From: Miscanthus floridulus
Taxonomy: Eukaryota; Streptophyta; Magnoliopsida; Poales; Poaceae
Assembly (NCBI RefSeq): GCF_019320115.1
Contig: NC_089593.1
Span: 16,024,789-16,088,788, forward strand
Direction: 5' to 3'
DNA length: 64,000 nt
Shown: one piece after another, positions 24,295-35,787 of the stretch
Position numbering within the stretch: the first letter of the stretch is position 1
Layout of the letters: each line of letters starts with the position of its first letter
Notes under the pieces: model-generated
Told to the model about the DNA's origin: nothing
What the model saw: only the letters and a program-made list of their open reading frames with translations
The model's database searches: none
Position numbers and translations under genes: made by a program

Positions 24295-24876
24295 CTTCTC
24301 AAATGAGGAATTGAGAGGAGAGGGAAGAAACTGCTCGGGCCAGGGGTAGTAGCAGCCGTCAGCAGCATTGAGGGAGGGCTGGCAGCTATCGTGGCACTGC
24401 TAGATATCAGCAACATGCGGCCAAGCGATGGCAACGGCACGGGCATGAGAGGAGAGAGGCACGAGCATCGGCGTCAGGGGGAAGAGAGAGGGAAAGAAGT
24501 TACTGTGGACCTAAGGATAAGAGGAAGAATAAAAGGGCCCTATAGTAAAACCGTTTGGGTCAAATCTCAATTGAGATTTAAAGTGCGGCACTACCGCATG
24601 CCTAGCCTGGCACTACCGCAAAGTGACACTGCACCACGGTAGGCACGGCACTACCGCACTCCCCAAAATAGTGGGAGTTAGATAATCTTTAGAAATCTCT
24701 CTCTGTATAAGATATGGACACATATCACCTATATACCATGACCAGAAACAAATAATCAATACAGACCATGATCATGATACATAAGTTGCCTTTTATAAAT
24801 CATTTTCATGCACAATATGAAATTTTTCAGTACTTTTTCCTAGATGCTAGTTTATCAAATAGAGGCATGCTAAAAT

Positions 24877-26369
24877 TCAAACCACGTTACGAGAATCAAG
24901 TATATTTAGCTCACTACGCAAAGCACAAAACCTTGACTCATCGAGGGGCTTTGTGAAGATATCGGTTAGTTGCTTTTCGGTGCTCACATGGCGAATTTCG
25001 ATATCTCCTTTGGTTTCATGGTCTCTCAAGAAATGATGATAGATGTCTATGTGCTTGGTTCTAGAGTGGCTTACAGGATTATTTGCAAGCTTAATGACAC
25101 TCTCATTGTTGCATAATAATGGGATTTTGGTAAAATGACATCCAAAATCATGGTCCGCAATGTACTCGGCCTCGGCAGTGGAAATGGCTACACAATTTTG
25201 CTTTTTAGAACTCCAAGACACTAGGGATCATCCAAGGAATTGACATGTCCCCGAAGTGCTTTTTCGATCTACTTTGCAACTGGCTAATCGGAATCCGAAT
25301 ACCCAAGTAGATCAAACTTAGAGCCCTTAGGATACCACAAACCAAGGTTAGGAGTGTGTACTAAATATCTCAAGATTCTCTTAACGGCCACCAAGTGACA
25401 CTCTTTTGGGTTAGCTTGAAATCTAGCACACATGCACACACTAAGCATAATATCTTGCCTAGATGGACACAAATAAAGTAGAGAGCTGATCATGGAATGA
25501 TATACCCTAGTATACATGGATTTTCCTTCAATGTTGAGATCAAGATGTCCATTGGTTGGCATGGGAGTTTTGATAGGCTCGGCATTCACCATGTCAAACT
25601 TCTTGAGCATATCATGGGTGTACTTCGTTTGACTAATAAAAGTTCCATCCTTCACTTGTTTGATTTGAAATCTGAGGAAGAACTCCAACTCACCCGTCAT
25701 GGACATCTCAAATCTCGTCGTCATGATCCTACTAAATTCCTCACAAAAAGTATGATTAGTACTACCAAATATTATATCATCAACATATATTTGGCACACA
25801 AATATATGTTTACCAACTTTGTGAGTGAAAAGGGTAGGGTCAGCTTTGCCTATTTCAAAGCTTTGTGTAAGCAAGAATTCCTTAAGGCATTCATATCATG
25901 CTCTTGGTGCTTACTTAAGACCATATAGCGTATTTTGGATTTTGTAGATGTGGTTGGGAAACTTGGGATCTTCAAAACTCGATGGTTGCTCAACATAGAC
26001 AAGTTCTTGAATGGAGCCATTGAGGAATGCACTCTTCACGTCCATTTGATATAGCTTAAAATTATGATGAGTGGCATAGGCTAGAAGCATTCAGATTGCT
26101 TCAAGTCTTGCCACCGGTGCATATGTTTCCTCAAAGTCTAAGCCCTCTACTTGAGTGAAACCTTGAGCAACCAACCTTGCCTTATTCCTTGTCACCACTC
26201 CATTCTCATCTTGCTTGTTGCAGAAGATCCACTTGATGCCAATGATATTGGTGTTGGGTCTCTCCACCAAGGTCCACACTTGATTTCTTTTGAAATTTTT
26301 GAGCTCATCTTGCATGGCCATCACCCAATCTAGATCACCAAGTGCTTGCTCAACCTTAAGAGGTTCCAA
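24877..26369 (-). pseudogene. Copia reverse transcriptase and RNase H (Sirevirus pol)
   Basis: The piece 26091-26369 holds the start of RVT_2 ([15 protein letters not shown] and [10 protein letters not shown] motifs). The piece 25284-25874 holds the catalytic [10 protein letters not shown] motif and the end of RT. The piece 24877-25221 holds RNase H, with AISTAEAEYIA, the RTKHIDI motif and the DIFTKPLDE tail of Copia elements. These are normally one continuous polyprotein; here it is interrupted at least three times. The enzyme would copy element RNA into cDNA in virus-like particles in the cytoplasm. Confidence 0.8.
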
Positions 26370-26717
26370 AGAGGAAACAAACGAGTAATATTGGCAAAAG
26401 TTTGCTAAATGTGAACGAGTTGTTATCCCCTTTCGAAGACTCCCAAGGATGTTGTCAATGGGATGATCATGTTGTATTGTTTGCCTTAGCCTTGGATGAT
26501 CAATGGCCTCTTGTCCATCTTCTAGATCTTCATTATCTTCTTGCTTGAATATAGATTGTAGGTTCTATCCTTGAATTGGAGTTGGACTTGCTGCTGCTAT
26601 TAGAGGGAGTGCAACACTGCCGCTCTTATGTGCGGCACTATCGCTCTGCTGATTTGCAGCAGGGGTCGCCTCCCCCTTAGCATCAGGTATGTCAGCAGAA
26701 CTTTGTTCATCAGTAGC

Positions 26718-27533
26718 TTATGGAACCTCCACTTCAGTGACTTTATCTTCTTGTTGTCTTATATCACCAATAGCCAATTGCTTGATTGCTTCACATGGTA
26801 GATCCTCCTTTCCTACAACACTTGAATCAACTTGCTCCACTTGAGAGCCATTAAATTCATCAAATGTCACGTCTACCGCTATTTCAACTCTCCTGGAGGT
26901 TTTGTTGAAAACACGATAGGCATGCTCATTTGATCCATAACCAAGAAAAAAACCTTCATCAACTTTAGGTGCAAACTTAGAGGTTTTGGATTTCTTATTA
27001 AGTATGAAACACTTGCACCCAAACACTCTAAAGTAGGACACCTTTGGTTTGTTACTGGTTAGAAGCTCATATGAAGTTTTCTTCAACTTCTTGTGTAGGT
27101 AGAGGCAGTTGATGGCATGGCAAGCGGTATTGATGGCTTCTCATCAAAAGAGTTCCAGCGTCTTGTACTCATCTAGCATTGTCCTTACCATGGTTATTAG
27201 TGTACGATTCTTCCTCTCTACTACACCATTTTGTTGAGGGATGTATGGAGTTGAGAACTCATGCTTGATGCCTTCTTCATCAAGAAACTCCTCAACTTGG
27301 GTGCTCTTGAATTCAGTCCCATTGTCACTTCTCATTTTCTTGATGGGGAGACCGAACTCCTTTTTGGCTCTTCTAACAAAAGTCTTCACTTTATCTCTAA
27401 CTTGACACTTATCAAACAAGAAAAATACCCAAGTGAAATAGGAATAATCATCAATAATAACAAGACCATATTTGTTATCCCCGATACTTAGGTAGGCGAC
27501 CGGTCCAAAGAGATCCATGTGTATGAGCTCCAA
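26718..27533 (-). pseudogene. Copia integrase core (Sirevirus pol)
   Basis: 27144-27533 contains the integrase catalytic core with all three acidic residues in place: Asp in IHMDLFGP, Asp in MRSDNGTEF and Glu in GVVERKNRT. 26718-27086 continues with the FRVFGCKCF and LGYGSNEHAYRVF blocks that follow the core in Copia integrases. A stop or frameshift separates the two pieces and another separates them from RT. Confidence 0.8.
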
Positions 27534-27710
27534 TGGTTATGTCGTGGTCATGATGCTCTTTGGTGGGTGAGGTACGCCAACTTGCTTTCCGGCTTGACAA
27601 GCGCTACATATCCTATCTTTCTCAAAGTAAATATTTGTTAGCCCAAGGATGTGTTCATCCTTTGGAAGTTTGGCCAAGTTCCTCATCCCAACATGGGCTA
27701 GTCGACGATG

Positions 27711-28842
27711 TCAAAGCCATCCCATGCTAGATTTTGCCACTAAACAAGTCTCAAGATTAGCTTTACTTTTGTTGAAATCAACTAGGTAAAGCTTGTTCTT
27801 TAAATGACCCATAAAGACAATGGAGGAATCATCCCTTCTAAAGACTTCTACACCCTTATCCTTAAAGAGACAATTGAAGCCCATCTCATATAATTGAGAG
27901 ACGGACAACAAATTGTAACCTAACGAATTAACATGCCAAACATTTGTAATTGAATGCTCAAGAGTTATAGCAACTTTACTAAGACCAATCACATCCCACT
28001 TAGAGTTGTCTCTAAATAGAATATTTTCATTTGAGTCCATCTTTGGGGTATATGATGAGAACATACTCCTTTCTCTGGTCATATGATTTGTACATCCACT
28101 ATCAAGCACCCAACTTGACCCACTGGAGGAGTATGCCTGCAAAATAGATTTAGTTGCTTGATTTAGGTCCCCAATTTGACTTGGGGCCTTGCATGTTAGT
28201 CACAAGAAATTTAGGAACCCAAATAGAAGTATTCCTATATATGTTGGTTTCCTTTCCAACATATTTTGCAACCACTTTTCCACTGCTGTTGTTTCTTAAA
28301 ACAAAACACGAAGTCAAGCTTTGTCGAGGTGGTTAAAACTTTGGTTGATAGGCATACTTGTTCATAGTGCCCCACACTGATTCCTTTGGCTTCTGCTGAA
28401 CCTGTTTCTACTGGTACACCTTCTTCTTGGGCTTAGTTTGATCTAGAGTAGAATTGGTAGCCTTCCCATTTTTGTGGGGAGCGGCGCAAACGGCCTTCAC
28501 TGTGGCACTGCCGCGGTGTGGCACTGCAGCTCTAGACTGCGGCACTGCTGTTGTCTGTGCAAGCTGATCTATACCAACTCTTTCCTTCCTCTCAAACTTG
28601 ACACACTCATAGCCATTTATGATCTTTCTTCCATTTGTCTTAGCTCCTACAGTGTGCCCAAGCCCATGCTTGATTAAGGGATGTCTCCCTTGCTTGAATT
28701 GAGGCACTTTTAAATTATTTGCCTTCTTGTCACTTACTTGAGCCTTACCACTCAAGCAACCCTTGCCAATGATCTTATTGAGTCTAGCAATTTCTTTTCT
28801 CATCGCCTCCATGTTTGCAAGGTTAGTGGAATAAGCATTCAA
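27711..28842 (-). pseudogene. Copia protease and preceding linker (Sirevirus)
   Basis: 27711-28142 carries the retroelement aspartic protease motif in WVLDSGCTNHMT, followed by the LLSVSQL block that leads into the integrase zinc region. 28408-28842 is a 144-residue basic linker that would lie at the gag/protease border. The frames are interrupted between them. Confidence 0.75.
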
Positions 28843-28941
28843 ATCAATATTATAACATTTTCTACAACCTTGACTAGTGGAGGTAGTAGAGGCATCCTTT
28901 GCCTTAGAGGGATGTGAGTTGCTATCCCAAAGAATGTTATA

Positions 28942-31048
28942 TTATAGCTCAAGTTTTTTGTGCTTTTCATCTAAGTCACAATACTTTTTCTTAAGAGCAA
29001 TATTTTCTTTCTTTGTGATAGCATGGTCCCCTTGTTCTTTGGCCAAGGCCTTGCGCAAGGATTCCACCTCACTTCTCTCTAATACAAGAGCTTCCTTGCT
29101 AGTAATGTAGAGATTCTCTTGTTGAATAAGAGTTTCCTCTCTAGATTCTAGCTTGGCTTGGACACTCTCTAGATCTTCCATTAGCTTAGCGATGAATAAT
29201 TTGGTCTTTCCATCCAAAATTTTCGTTATCATGTTTATTTCTTTGTCACTAGATTCATCGTCACTAGAGCTATCACTAATATCACTACTAGAGATATCAC
29301 TACTAGGTGGAGGAGATTTGGCCTTCGATTTGGATTTTACCTTCTCAACCTTTGCCATGAGACAAATGTGAGGGGAGTAGTAGACATCATCGGACATGTC
29401 GTTGAAGAGCTTTGGTGTAGGGGATGACTTGTGAATAGCAATAGTTGCAACCTTCTCATCCTCTTCACTTGTGCCTTCTTTAGTTGAGTCCCATTCATGC
29501 CCAATGTGAGCCTCTCCCATGTACTTCTTGCTCTTTCTACGGTCGGCCTTCTCCTCTTTCTTGTCCTTCTTGTATTTGTTGTCCTTGATCTCATATGGAC
29601 ACCTAGCAATAAAGTGATCGGTGCTTCCACAATTGTAGCATGTCCTCTTTTTCTTGTTTGGGAAGCTTCTTTTCACTACCTTGTAGCCTTGCTTCTTTAG
29701 GCCCTTGTGATACCTCTTCATAAAGAGAGCAACATCATCAACTTTCTCATATTGATCATCATCATTTTCACTTTCACTTGAAGATGATGTGGTCTCTACT
29801 CTTTCTTGAACTTGCTTGCTTGCTTTGGGCTTGCTAGTAGAGCCTTGCTTGCTTGATTTGTTGGCCTTGAGAGCTACATCCTTGTTGATCTTGAAGCCTT
29901 CTAGCTTTGCTTGCAATTCTCCAAGCTTCTTCCTTTCACTTGCTTCTTCTCTTTGCATGTCAAAGGTCAAGATCCACCCAAGTACATCATTTGGTGTGAA
30001 GTACTCAAACTTATTCTTATCTCTAATTAGAGTTACTACGGTCTCATTTGTTGGTGAATAAGCTTCCAACATAATCCTAACTTTGTGATCATCTAGCTCA
30101 TCACAACCATAGCCTCTAATCTTGCCCACCATGGTCATCAACCTATCAAACATCTCTTGTGGCCCTTCTCCATCCAAGATAACAAATCGGTTGAGCATGG
30201 ACATCAACAAATCAATTCTTGTCTTTCTCACTTTGTCAACTCCTTCATGTGCAAGATGCAAAGTATCCCAAATTTGCTTAGCAACATCCACACCAATCAC
30301 TCTATTGTACTCATCACCATCCAAGGCACTAAGTAGCACACTAGTAGCTTGACCATAGAGGTGGATGATTCTCATTTCTTCCATGGTTGGATTCTTGGGA
30401 TCAACTAGTGGCTCAAATCCAATGCAAACAACCTCCCAAATGCTGGGATGAAGACCTATAAGATAGGCTCTCATCAAGTGCTTCTACTTGGCAAAGTTAG
30501 TCCCATCAAAATGAGGTAACTTGTCCGTGGGCACCTTGATGAAAGACTTGCGATCATGGTTAGTCATAGACATAGAAGAATAGTTAAAGGATACGGCGAC
30601 ATATTTGTTGTCGTCATTCTTCTTGCCCTTTCCTTTCTTGTCCTTCTTGTTATGCACTTGGTTGACCATCTTCATAGCTGCTAGATAGCTCACTTGAAGA
30701 TGCATTTGAGGCTTTTGCTTCTTGTTCCTTCTTTTTTTTTGCTTCTCTTCTTTTTCTTCTAGCTTCTCTCTTGAGTCCTCTTTCTTATTTTCTTGCATTC
30801 TTCTCTTCTAACCGCTACTACTCCTTCTTCTTTTTCTCTCTTGCTTCTCTTTTCTCTTTTCTAGCTGCCCTTCTTCTTCTTTCTTCTTCATTTTGAGCTT
30901 TTTCGACATCGGTTGCCTCTAGCTGCGGGAGCATGAAGTTGCTTGTTGTAGAGGCACTAAGCTCACTACTGTCGGTGTCATGAAGCCCAATGTCCTCTGG
31001 ATCGATGTAGATGGGCTCCACAACACTGGATCCTCCCCCGAGCTCCAT
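28942..31048 (-). pseudogene. Sirevirus gag, degenerate
   Basis: The 511-residue piece 28942-30477 has a UBN2-like capsid region in its first half (LHLAHEGVDKVRKTRIDLL), one CCHC zinc knuckle (CYNCGSTDHFIARC), a Lys-rich stretch and a long C-terminal coiled coil. 30484-30798 and 30818-31048 are its N-terminal parts; the latter starts MELGGGSSVVEP just downstream of the PBS. A single gag of about 700 residues was probably broken by stops at about 30480 and 30800. It would form virus-like particles. Confidence 0.75.
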
Positions 31049-31082
31049 ACCTCACGCGGTGAAGCGCACATGAGGTAACCTC

Positions 31083-31094
31083 GCTCCGATACCA
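31083..31094 (-). other. Primer-binding site (initiator tRNA-Met)
   Basis: TGGTATCGGAGC on the minus strand lies two bases inside the 5' LTR edge. It differs by one base from the usual Copia PBS TGGTATCAGAGC, complementary to the 3' end of initiator tRNA-Met. Confidence 0.85.
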
Positions 31095-31096
31095 CT

Positions 31097-32644
31097 TGTA
31101 GGATCTCTAGTATGCCTAGAGGGGAGGTGAATAGGCCTATAAAAATTCAACTTAAACTGAAGTCAAATTCACCCATGGCACTACCACTCTATGAGCGTGG
31201 CACTACCACACCTATAGGAGAGAGTAGTTCATAGTTCAAAATCTACCCAATGAAATTTAGATCGGGTAAATTTCTTAGCTTCCTACAGGGTGGTAGATCA
31301 CAGATCGATAGCTGGAAGTGGTGGGAACACCACACACAAGTAGATTGGTCTCAATCCTAGAATCACCTCAACAACAACAAGAGCACAAGTGTAGCAACAG
31401 AAGCACTAGATGACATAAGGATTTATCTTGTGGTTTAGCTCACCACCAAGGCTTGCCTAAGTCCACGTTGTTGAGGTATACCACTAAGGCTTAGGGATTT
31501 GCAACCCTACCTCATTCTCAAGTCAAGAGAGTGAACTCTTGCGATGAGGGGTGATTTTACTCGCTGCAAGAGGTGGTTACAAACCTCCCGGGGCTGCCAC
31601 ACAAGTTGGCAAGCTCCACGGGTGAGGCTCTAGCCTGCTAGGAGGCAAGCTCTAAGAGTAACAAACACAACCGCCGGCTAAGACATGAACCAAGTGCTTT
31701 TTAGAGTTTAGGAATCAATGGAGCTGCTCTCTATTCGAGTTTTGGACCCTCTTCCCTCAAGGATTGATGGGAAAATCAATGGATTTGCTTAGGGGCTTGA
31801 GGTCAACAATGGAGTGAGAGAGAGAGAGAGCTCCTGCTCTATTTTAAGCATGCTAAAGTGAGGAAGAAGAGCGCTGGGTTGGTTACTGTTGGGAAGGAAG
31901 GGGAAAGGTATATATACCCCCAGCCCCAATGGTCACTTTAAATCAAAGATAGCCATTGACAAGGAAAGGGAAAGGTATATATACCTGCAGCCCTCAATAG
32001 ACACAGCACCCAAGAGGTCAGGCAAGATGAGGCCCGAGGCCTCGAGGTCGTGCGAGATGAGGCCATGACCAAAGTGTCAGGAGAGCCAAAGCCCATGACC
32101 TTGGGGTCTGGCAAGACAGAGCCTGTGACCAAAGGGTCGGGTGAGCTGGAGCCCATGACCTTGGTGTCGGGCGAGACGGAGCTCACGACCAAAGGGTCAG
32201 GCGAGCTAGAGCCTGTGACCTTGGGGTTAGGTGAGACGGACCCCATGATCAAAGGGTTGGGCAAACCGGAGCCCACGCCCAAGGGGTTAGGCGTGACGGA
32301 GCTCGCACCATGCAAGATAGCAAGGGTAATAGTAAAGTATAGACTATCTTGGCTATGAATCTGAGGATGCATGTGGTTGTTGGAGCACTTGGTAGCATAG
32401 ATTAGCTTAAGCATTGTGTCCCCCTTTATAGTACGGCTTTTCCTATACTCAAATTCAATATATAAAACAATTTAAACCTCCTTTGAGTTTGAAGCCATCT
32501 ATATTTGTAGTTGGGGGCTCCTCTATTTCGTGTAGCATCCTCAAATATAAATTCCATGCTTGTCATCTTGATAAATCTCATTAGTTCTCTAATTGCATGG
32601 TCATTATCACCAAAACCCACAATTAAGGATTGATTACACTTTCA
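31097..32644 (-). repeat. Sirevirus 5' LTR
   Basis: On the plus strand it begins TGTAGGATCTC and ends CACTTTCA, so in element orientation TGAAAG...TACA. It parallels 20480-22031 along its whole length, including the minisatellite at about 32000-32300 and a (GA)n run near 31817. Confidence 0.85.
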
Positions 32645-32972
32645 ACACCGACCGATGAGATGACACGTATGTAAGTTATGTAGTCATTAGCTAGTTTTAT
32701 CATACGGTATGTAGCAGCCGAGCCATGCACCGCCTTAAGCTTTTGGCTTCCACCCAGGGGTGGGACCAAGAAAAATGAACTCGTGTTGCACATGTAACTA
32801 ACTCTACTACCGCTGTATCTTGCCACATTCCTGTCTTCCAATGTATAGTACCCCCAGCACGCACTGTCGATTGCATGTATGGCCCTTTTACTGACAACTA
32901 ATTGTTATGTTCATTAGTACTATGGGTGTGTTTGGTTGGGTGCCCATACCTTAGCCTGGCTCCATGAAGCCG
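32645..32972. other. Unassigned DNA between the Sirevirus and a solo LTR
   Basis: No gene is seen. GGGTGTGTTTGGTTGGGTGCCC-like sequence near 32930 resembles the end of a Harbinger-type MITE, and similar TTGTTTGGTT sequence reappears after the solo LTR at about 35380. The LTR may therefore sit inside an old MITE. Confidence 0.4.
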
Positions 32973-35371
32973 TGTGAAAGGTTCTTGTTTGGTTTTGGTA
33001 ATTGAGTGACAACCTAGGTGGACTAATTGTGTTTAATATGAGATACATAGGTGATTAGTCTATAGGTACATCATGTGTGAGCAACCTTTGCCATGGAGGT
33101 GAAATGGCTTGGAAATGTTGCAAAGCTCACACATGTGATGAAGGAGCTCATTGCATATGAGATATGACATGGAGTCATGTGATCAAGGTAGAGAAGATCA
33201 AGACAAGACTTGGCTCGATGGACCGGTTGCAAGTGTGAAGGGCAAGTTGAGTGATAACTTGGCGCCGATGGACTGAAGCAACGGTGAAGAGCAAGTGAAG
33301 TCAAGATCGATCAACCAATACGGTCACGTGATGATATGAAGTAGATCATATCATTTGGTGATTGGTTGGTGCATGTGTTGCATCAACAATGGAGGAGATG
33401 GAATGGAATGTGCAAGACAAAGGTATAACCTAGGGCATTTCATTTCACTGGTCATAGGCGTGTAGAGATGTTGATGACTGGGTTTAGGATAGATGGCCGT
33501 ACTATTAAGAGGAGCAAACTTGTTTGCATATTGGTCATCTAGTGCCACTTGAGCGATCTAACTTTGCATACGTGTTAGGGTCGAGTGGTGTGGTAAATTG
33601 AGTGACTAATCCTTTGGAAGAATGTTTGTGAAAAGCAAACACACATGCATAAGGTGGTGATCACTTAGTGGTGTTAACATATTTGCAAAGGTGAAGAAGT
33701 TGGTAAAGAAGAGGAGGTGAAACCAGGCTCGGACTACTGCCCTGGGGGCACCACCCCTATCTGTCCGGTGCACCGCCACCCCGATGGCGGTGACTAGTTG
33801 GCCAAGGCCAAGAGCAACATGCTGGGGGTTGGCACCGCTATGCCTTATCCGATGGCACCACCACCCCTAGGGCGGTGCCCACCTAAACTTGGCCAAGCAT
33901 AGCAGGAGCCGGGGTGGTCACCGGAAGTGGCGGTGCACACTGCCATGGTGAGGGTGGTGCATCGCCAGGTGCGGTCTAGTGTCACTGCCTCTTTTCGACA
34001 GAGCGAGGGAGCAGGGCTGGTCACCGTCATGGTCACCGCCATGGTGACGGCGGTGCACCGCCCTAAATTTCCAGAGAGTGAGTGCTTTGGGGGCTTGGTT
34101 GGTGGTCACCACCACCCCTAGGGCAGTGCCACCGCCACCCCTATCTGGTGCCCATGACTAGTCAACCTAGTTGTTATGTGACTATTGAAGGGGCACCACC
34201 GCCCCTAGGGCGGTGCCACCACTACCATGTCTGGTGCCCTCGTAGAAAAGGGATCTTTGCTCCAACAGCTCTATTTGGCTTGGGGCTATAAATAGAGGTG
34301 GAGCTCGGGCATTTGGCTAGTTAAGCACCCTTGGGACTAAGTGTCCATGCTTGGGGAGTGCTTGGGAGCCCTCTAACTCACTTGTGCTTGATAGTGATCA
34401 TCCGATCGAGTGAGTGAGCAATTCTAGTGCAATTGCATCATGAGATTGCATCGAGTGGCAATAGGTGATCGTGTTGCAAGCCGGTGGTGCTTATTACTCT
34501 TAGAGATTGCCACCTCCTAGATGGCTTGGTAGCTTGTGACTCTATTAAAGCGCGTGAGAAGATTGTGCGGTGCTTTAGAGGAGGATTTGTGAGGGGGATT
34601 GTGCTCACCCTGTGGGATCACGAAGAGCAACTCTAGTTGAGCATGTCATTGAGCTACCCTCACTTTTGGGGTAGGTTCTTGCAGTGCCCGACGTGTGGTC
34701 TTGGCAAGTGATGCCAATTAGTCACCGAACCACCAAGTGAGTGATCGACACAACGGGGACTAGTGTGTTGGCAAGCACGTGAACCACGGGATAAAATCAT
34801 CATGTCATCCTTGTCTTCCCGTTGGTTTGCAATTCCTTTACACAAGCTTGTAATTACTTTCATATACATTGTGCTTGTGTAGTTGCTCTTGTAATTAATT
34901 AGCTTGTGTAGCTTGCTAGTTACCTTCTTGCTTGTGTAGCATATAAGTAGCTCCCTTGTGCAACTAATTTGGCTTGAGTAGCCTTGTTAGTTGCATTGCT
35001 TAGTTTGTGTAGCTAAGTAATTAGTGCTCTCTAATTTGGCTTGTGTAGCCATGTTATTGAGCATTGCTAGTGAGCTTAGAAGCTTTGTGTGCTTTGCATC
35101 ACTAGTTGTGTAGGAGCTCCTCCGGTTGCTTGAAGTACTAGTTGCATAGGTTTGTGTGACATTGTAAGCTAGAATTGTTAGGTGAGCTCTAGCTAGCCCG
35201 ACACCTTTTTGCTTAACTAGAATTTTTTATAAAGTGCTTGAGAACTTAGATAGAGGGGTGTAGTCTTGGCTAGACCGATAGTTTTAATTTCACATTTATT
35301 TTAGTTAGCCTGCACAATTAATTTTAGAAAGGACTATTCACCCCCCTCTAGTCCGCCATCTCGACCCTACA
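32973..35371 (+). mobile_element. Solo LTR, Sirevirus type
   Basis: Starts TGTGAAAGGTTCTTGTTTGG and ends CACCCCCCTCTAGTCC... GACCCTACA, the layout of grass Sirevirus LTRs, about 2.4 kb long. It has CTATAAATAG (a possible TATA box) near 34287, GC-rich palindromic repeats at 33720-34240 and degenerate GCTTGTGTAG repeats at 34860-35060. No PBS, coding region or partner LTR follows, and no target duplication is visible. Confidence 0.6.
33720..34240. repeat. GC-rich degenerate repeats within the solo LTR
   Basis: Words such as GGCACCACC, GGTGCACCGCC and CCCCTAGGGCGGTGCC recur in both orientations about a dozen times, giving strong local secondary structure. Confidence 0.7.
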
Positions 35372-35787
35372 CCAAGATTGACTTGTTTGGTTTCCTATAA
35401 CTAGGCTATAGCTAGGCCCTAGGAGGCTAGCCGTACGCCTTTAGCTAGGCTCCTAGAGAACACAGGCGGCGCTTGTTTTTCTAGAGCCTGGCTTGAGCTA
35501 CGCTTGCCTCAACTCCCGCCATTCAATCACCCTCGAGCTCACGTCGCTCCTCCACTTCCTCGCTCACTGCGGTGGTTAGCAGGGTCGCCCGGCCATAGAT
35601 TGTGTGGCCCTAGCCTCCTCACACATGGGCCTAATCCTTTGTGTCCGTCTCCTCCAAGCCAAATTGATCCAACAAAAGCTATGATCAATCTGGTCCATGC
35701 TCCTCAGTCCTTACCTTTGTGTCTCAATTTTGATCTGGTTGTGCTCAATCCGAGGATTCTTTGGCCCTATGGTGGCATCTGGGCAGC
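35372..35787. other. Unassigned DNA between two LTRs
   Basis: Mixed-composition sequence with a 104-codon open frame that has no recognisable domain. TAGCTAGGC words recur near 35403-35450. Confidence 0.35.

Larger units (their letters stand above)
20480..32644 (-). mobile_element. Full-length decayed Copia element, Sirevirus lineage
   Basis: Two LTRs of about 1.55 kb in direct orientation (20480-22031 and 31097-32644) bracket gag, protease, integrase, reverse transcriptase, RNase H and then a further 1.6-kb region before the polypurine tract, all on the minus strand. The order gag-PR-IN-RT-RH is that of Ty1/Copia. The long gag with a basic tail, the extra ORF after pol and repeated polypurine motifs are typical of Sireviruses (SIRE/Maximus). 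Flanking pentamers GCACC (20475-20479) and ACACC (32645-32649) match at four of five positions, a plausible eroded TSD. The LTRs differ by roughly 10% by eye, so it is an old insertion. Every gene has stops or frameshifts. Confidence 0.85.
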
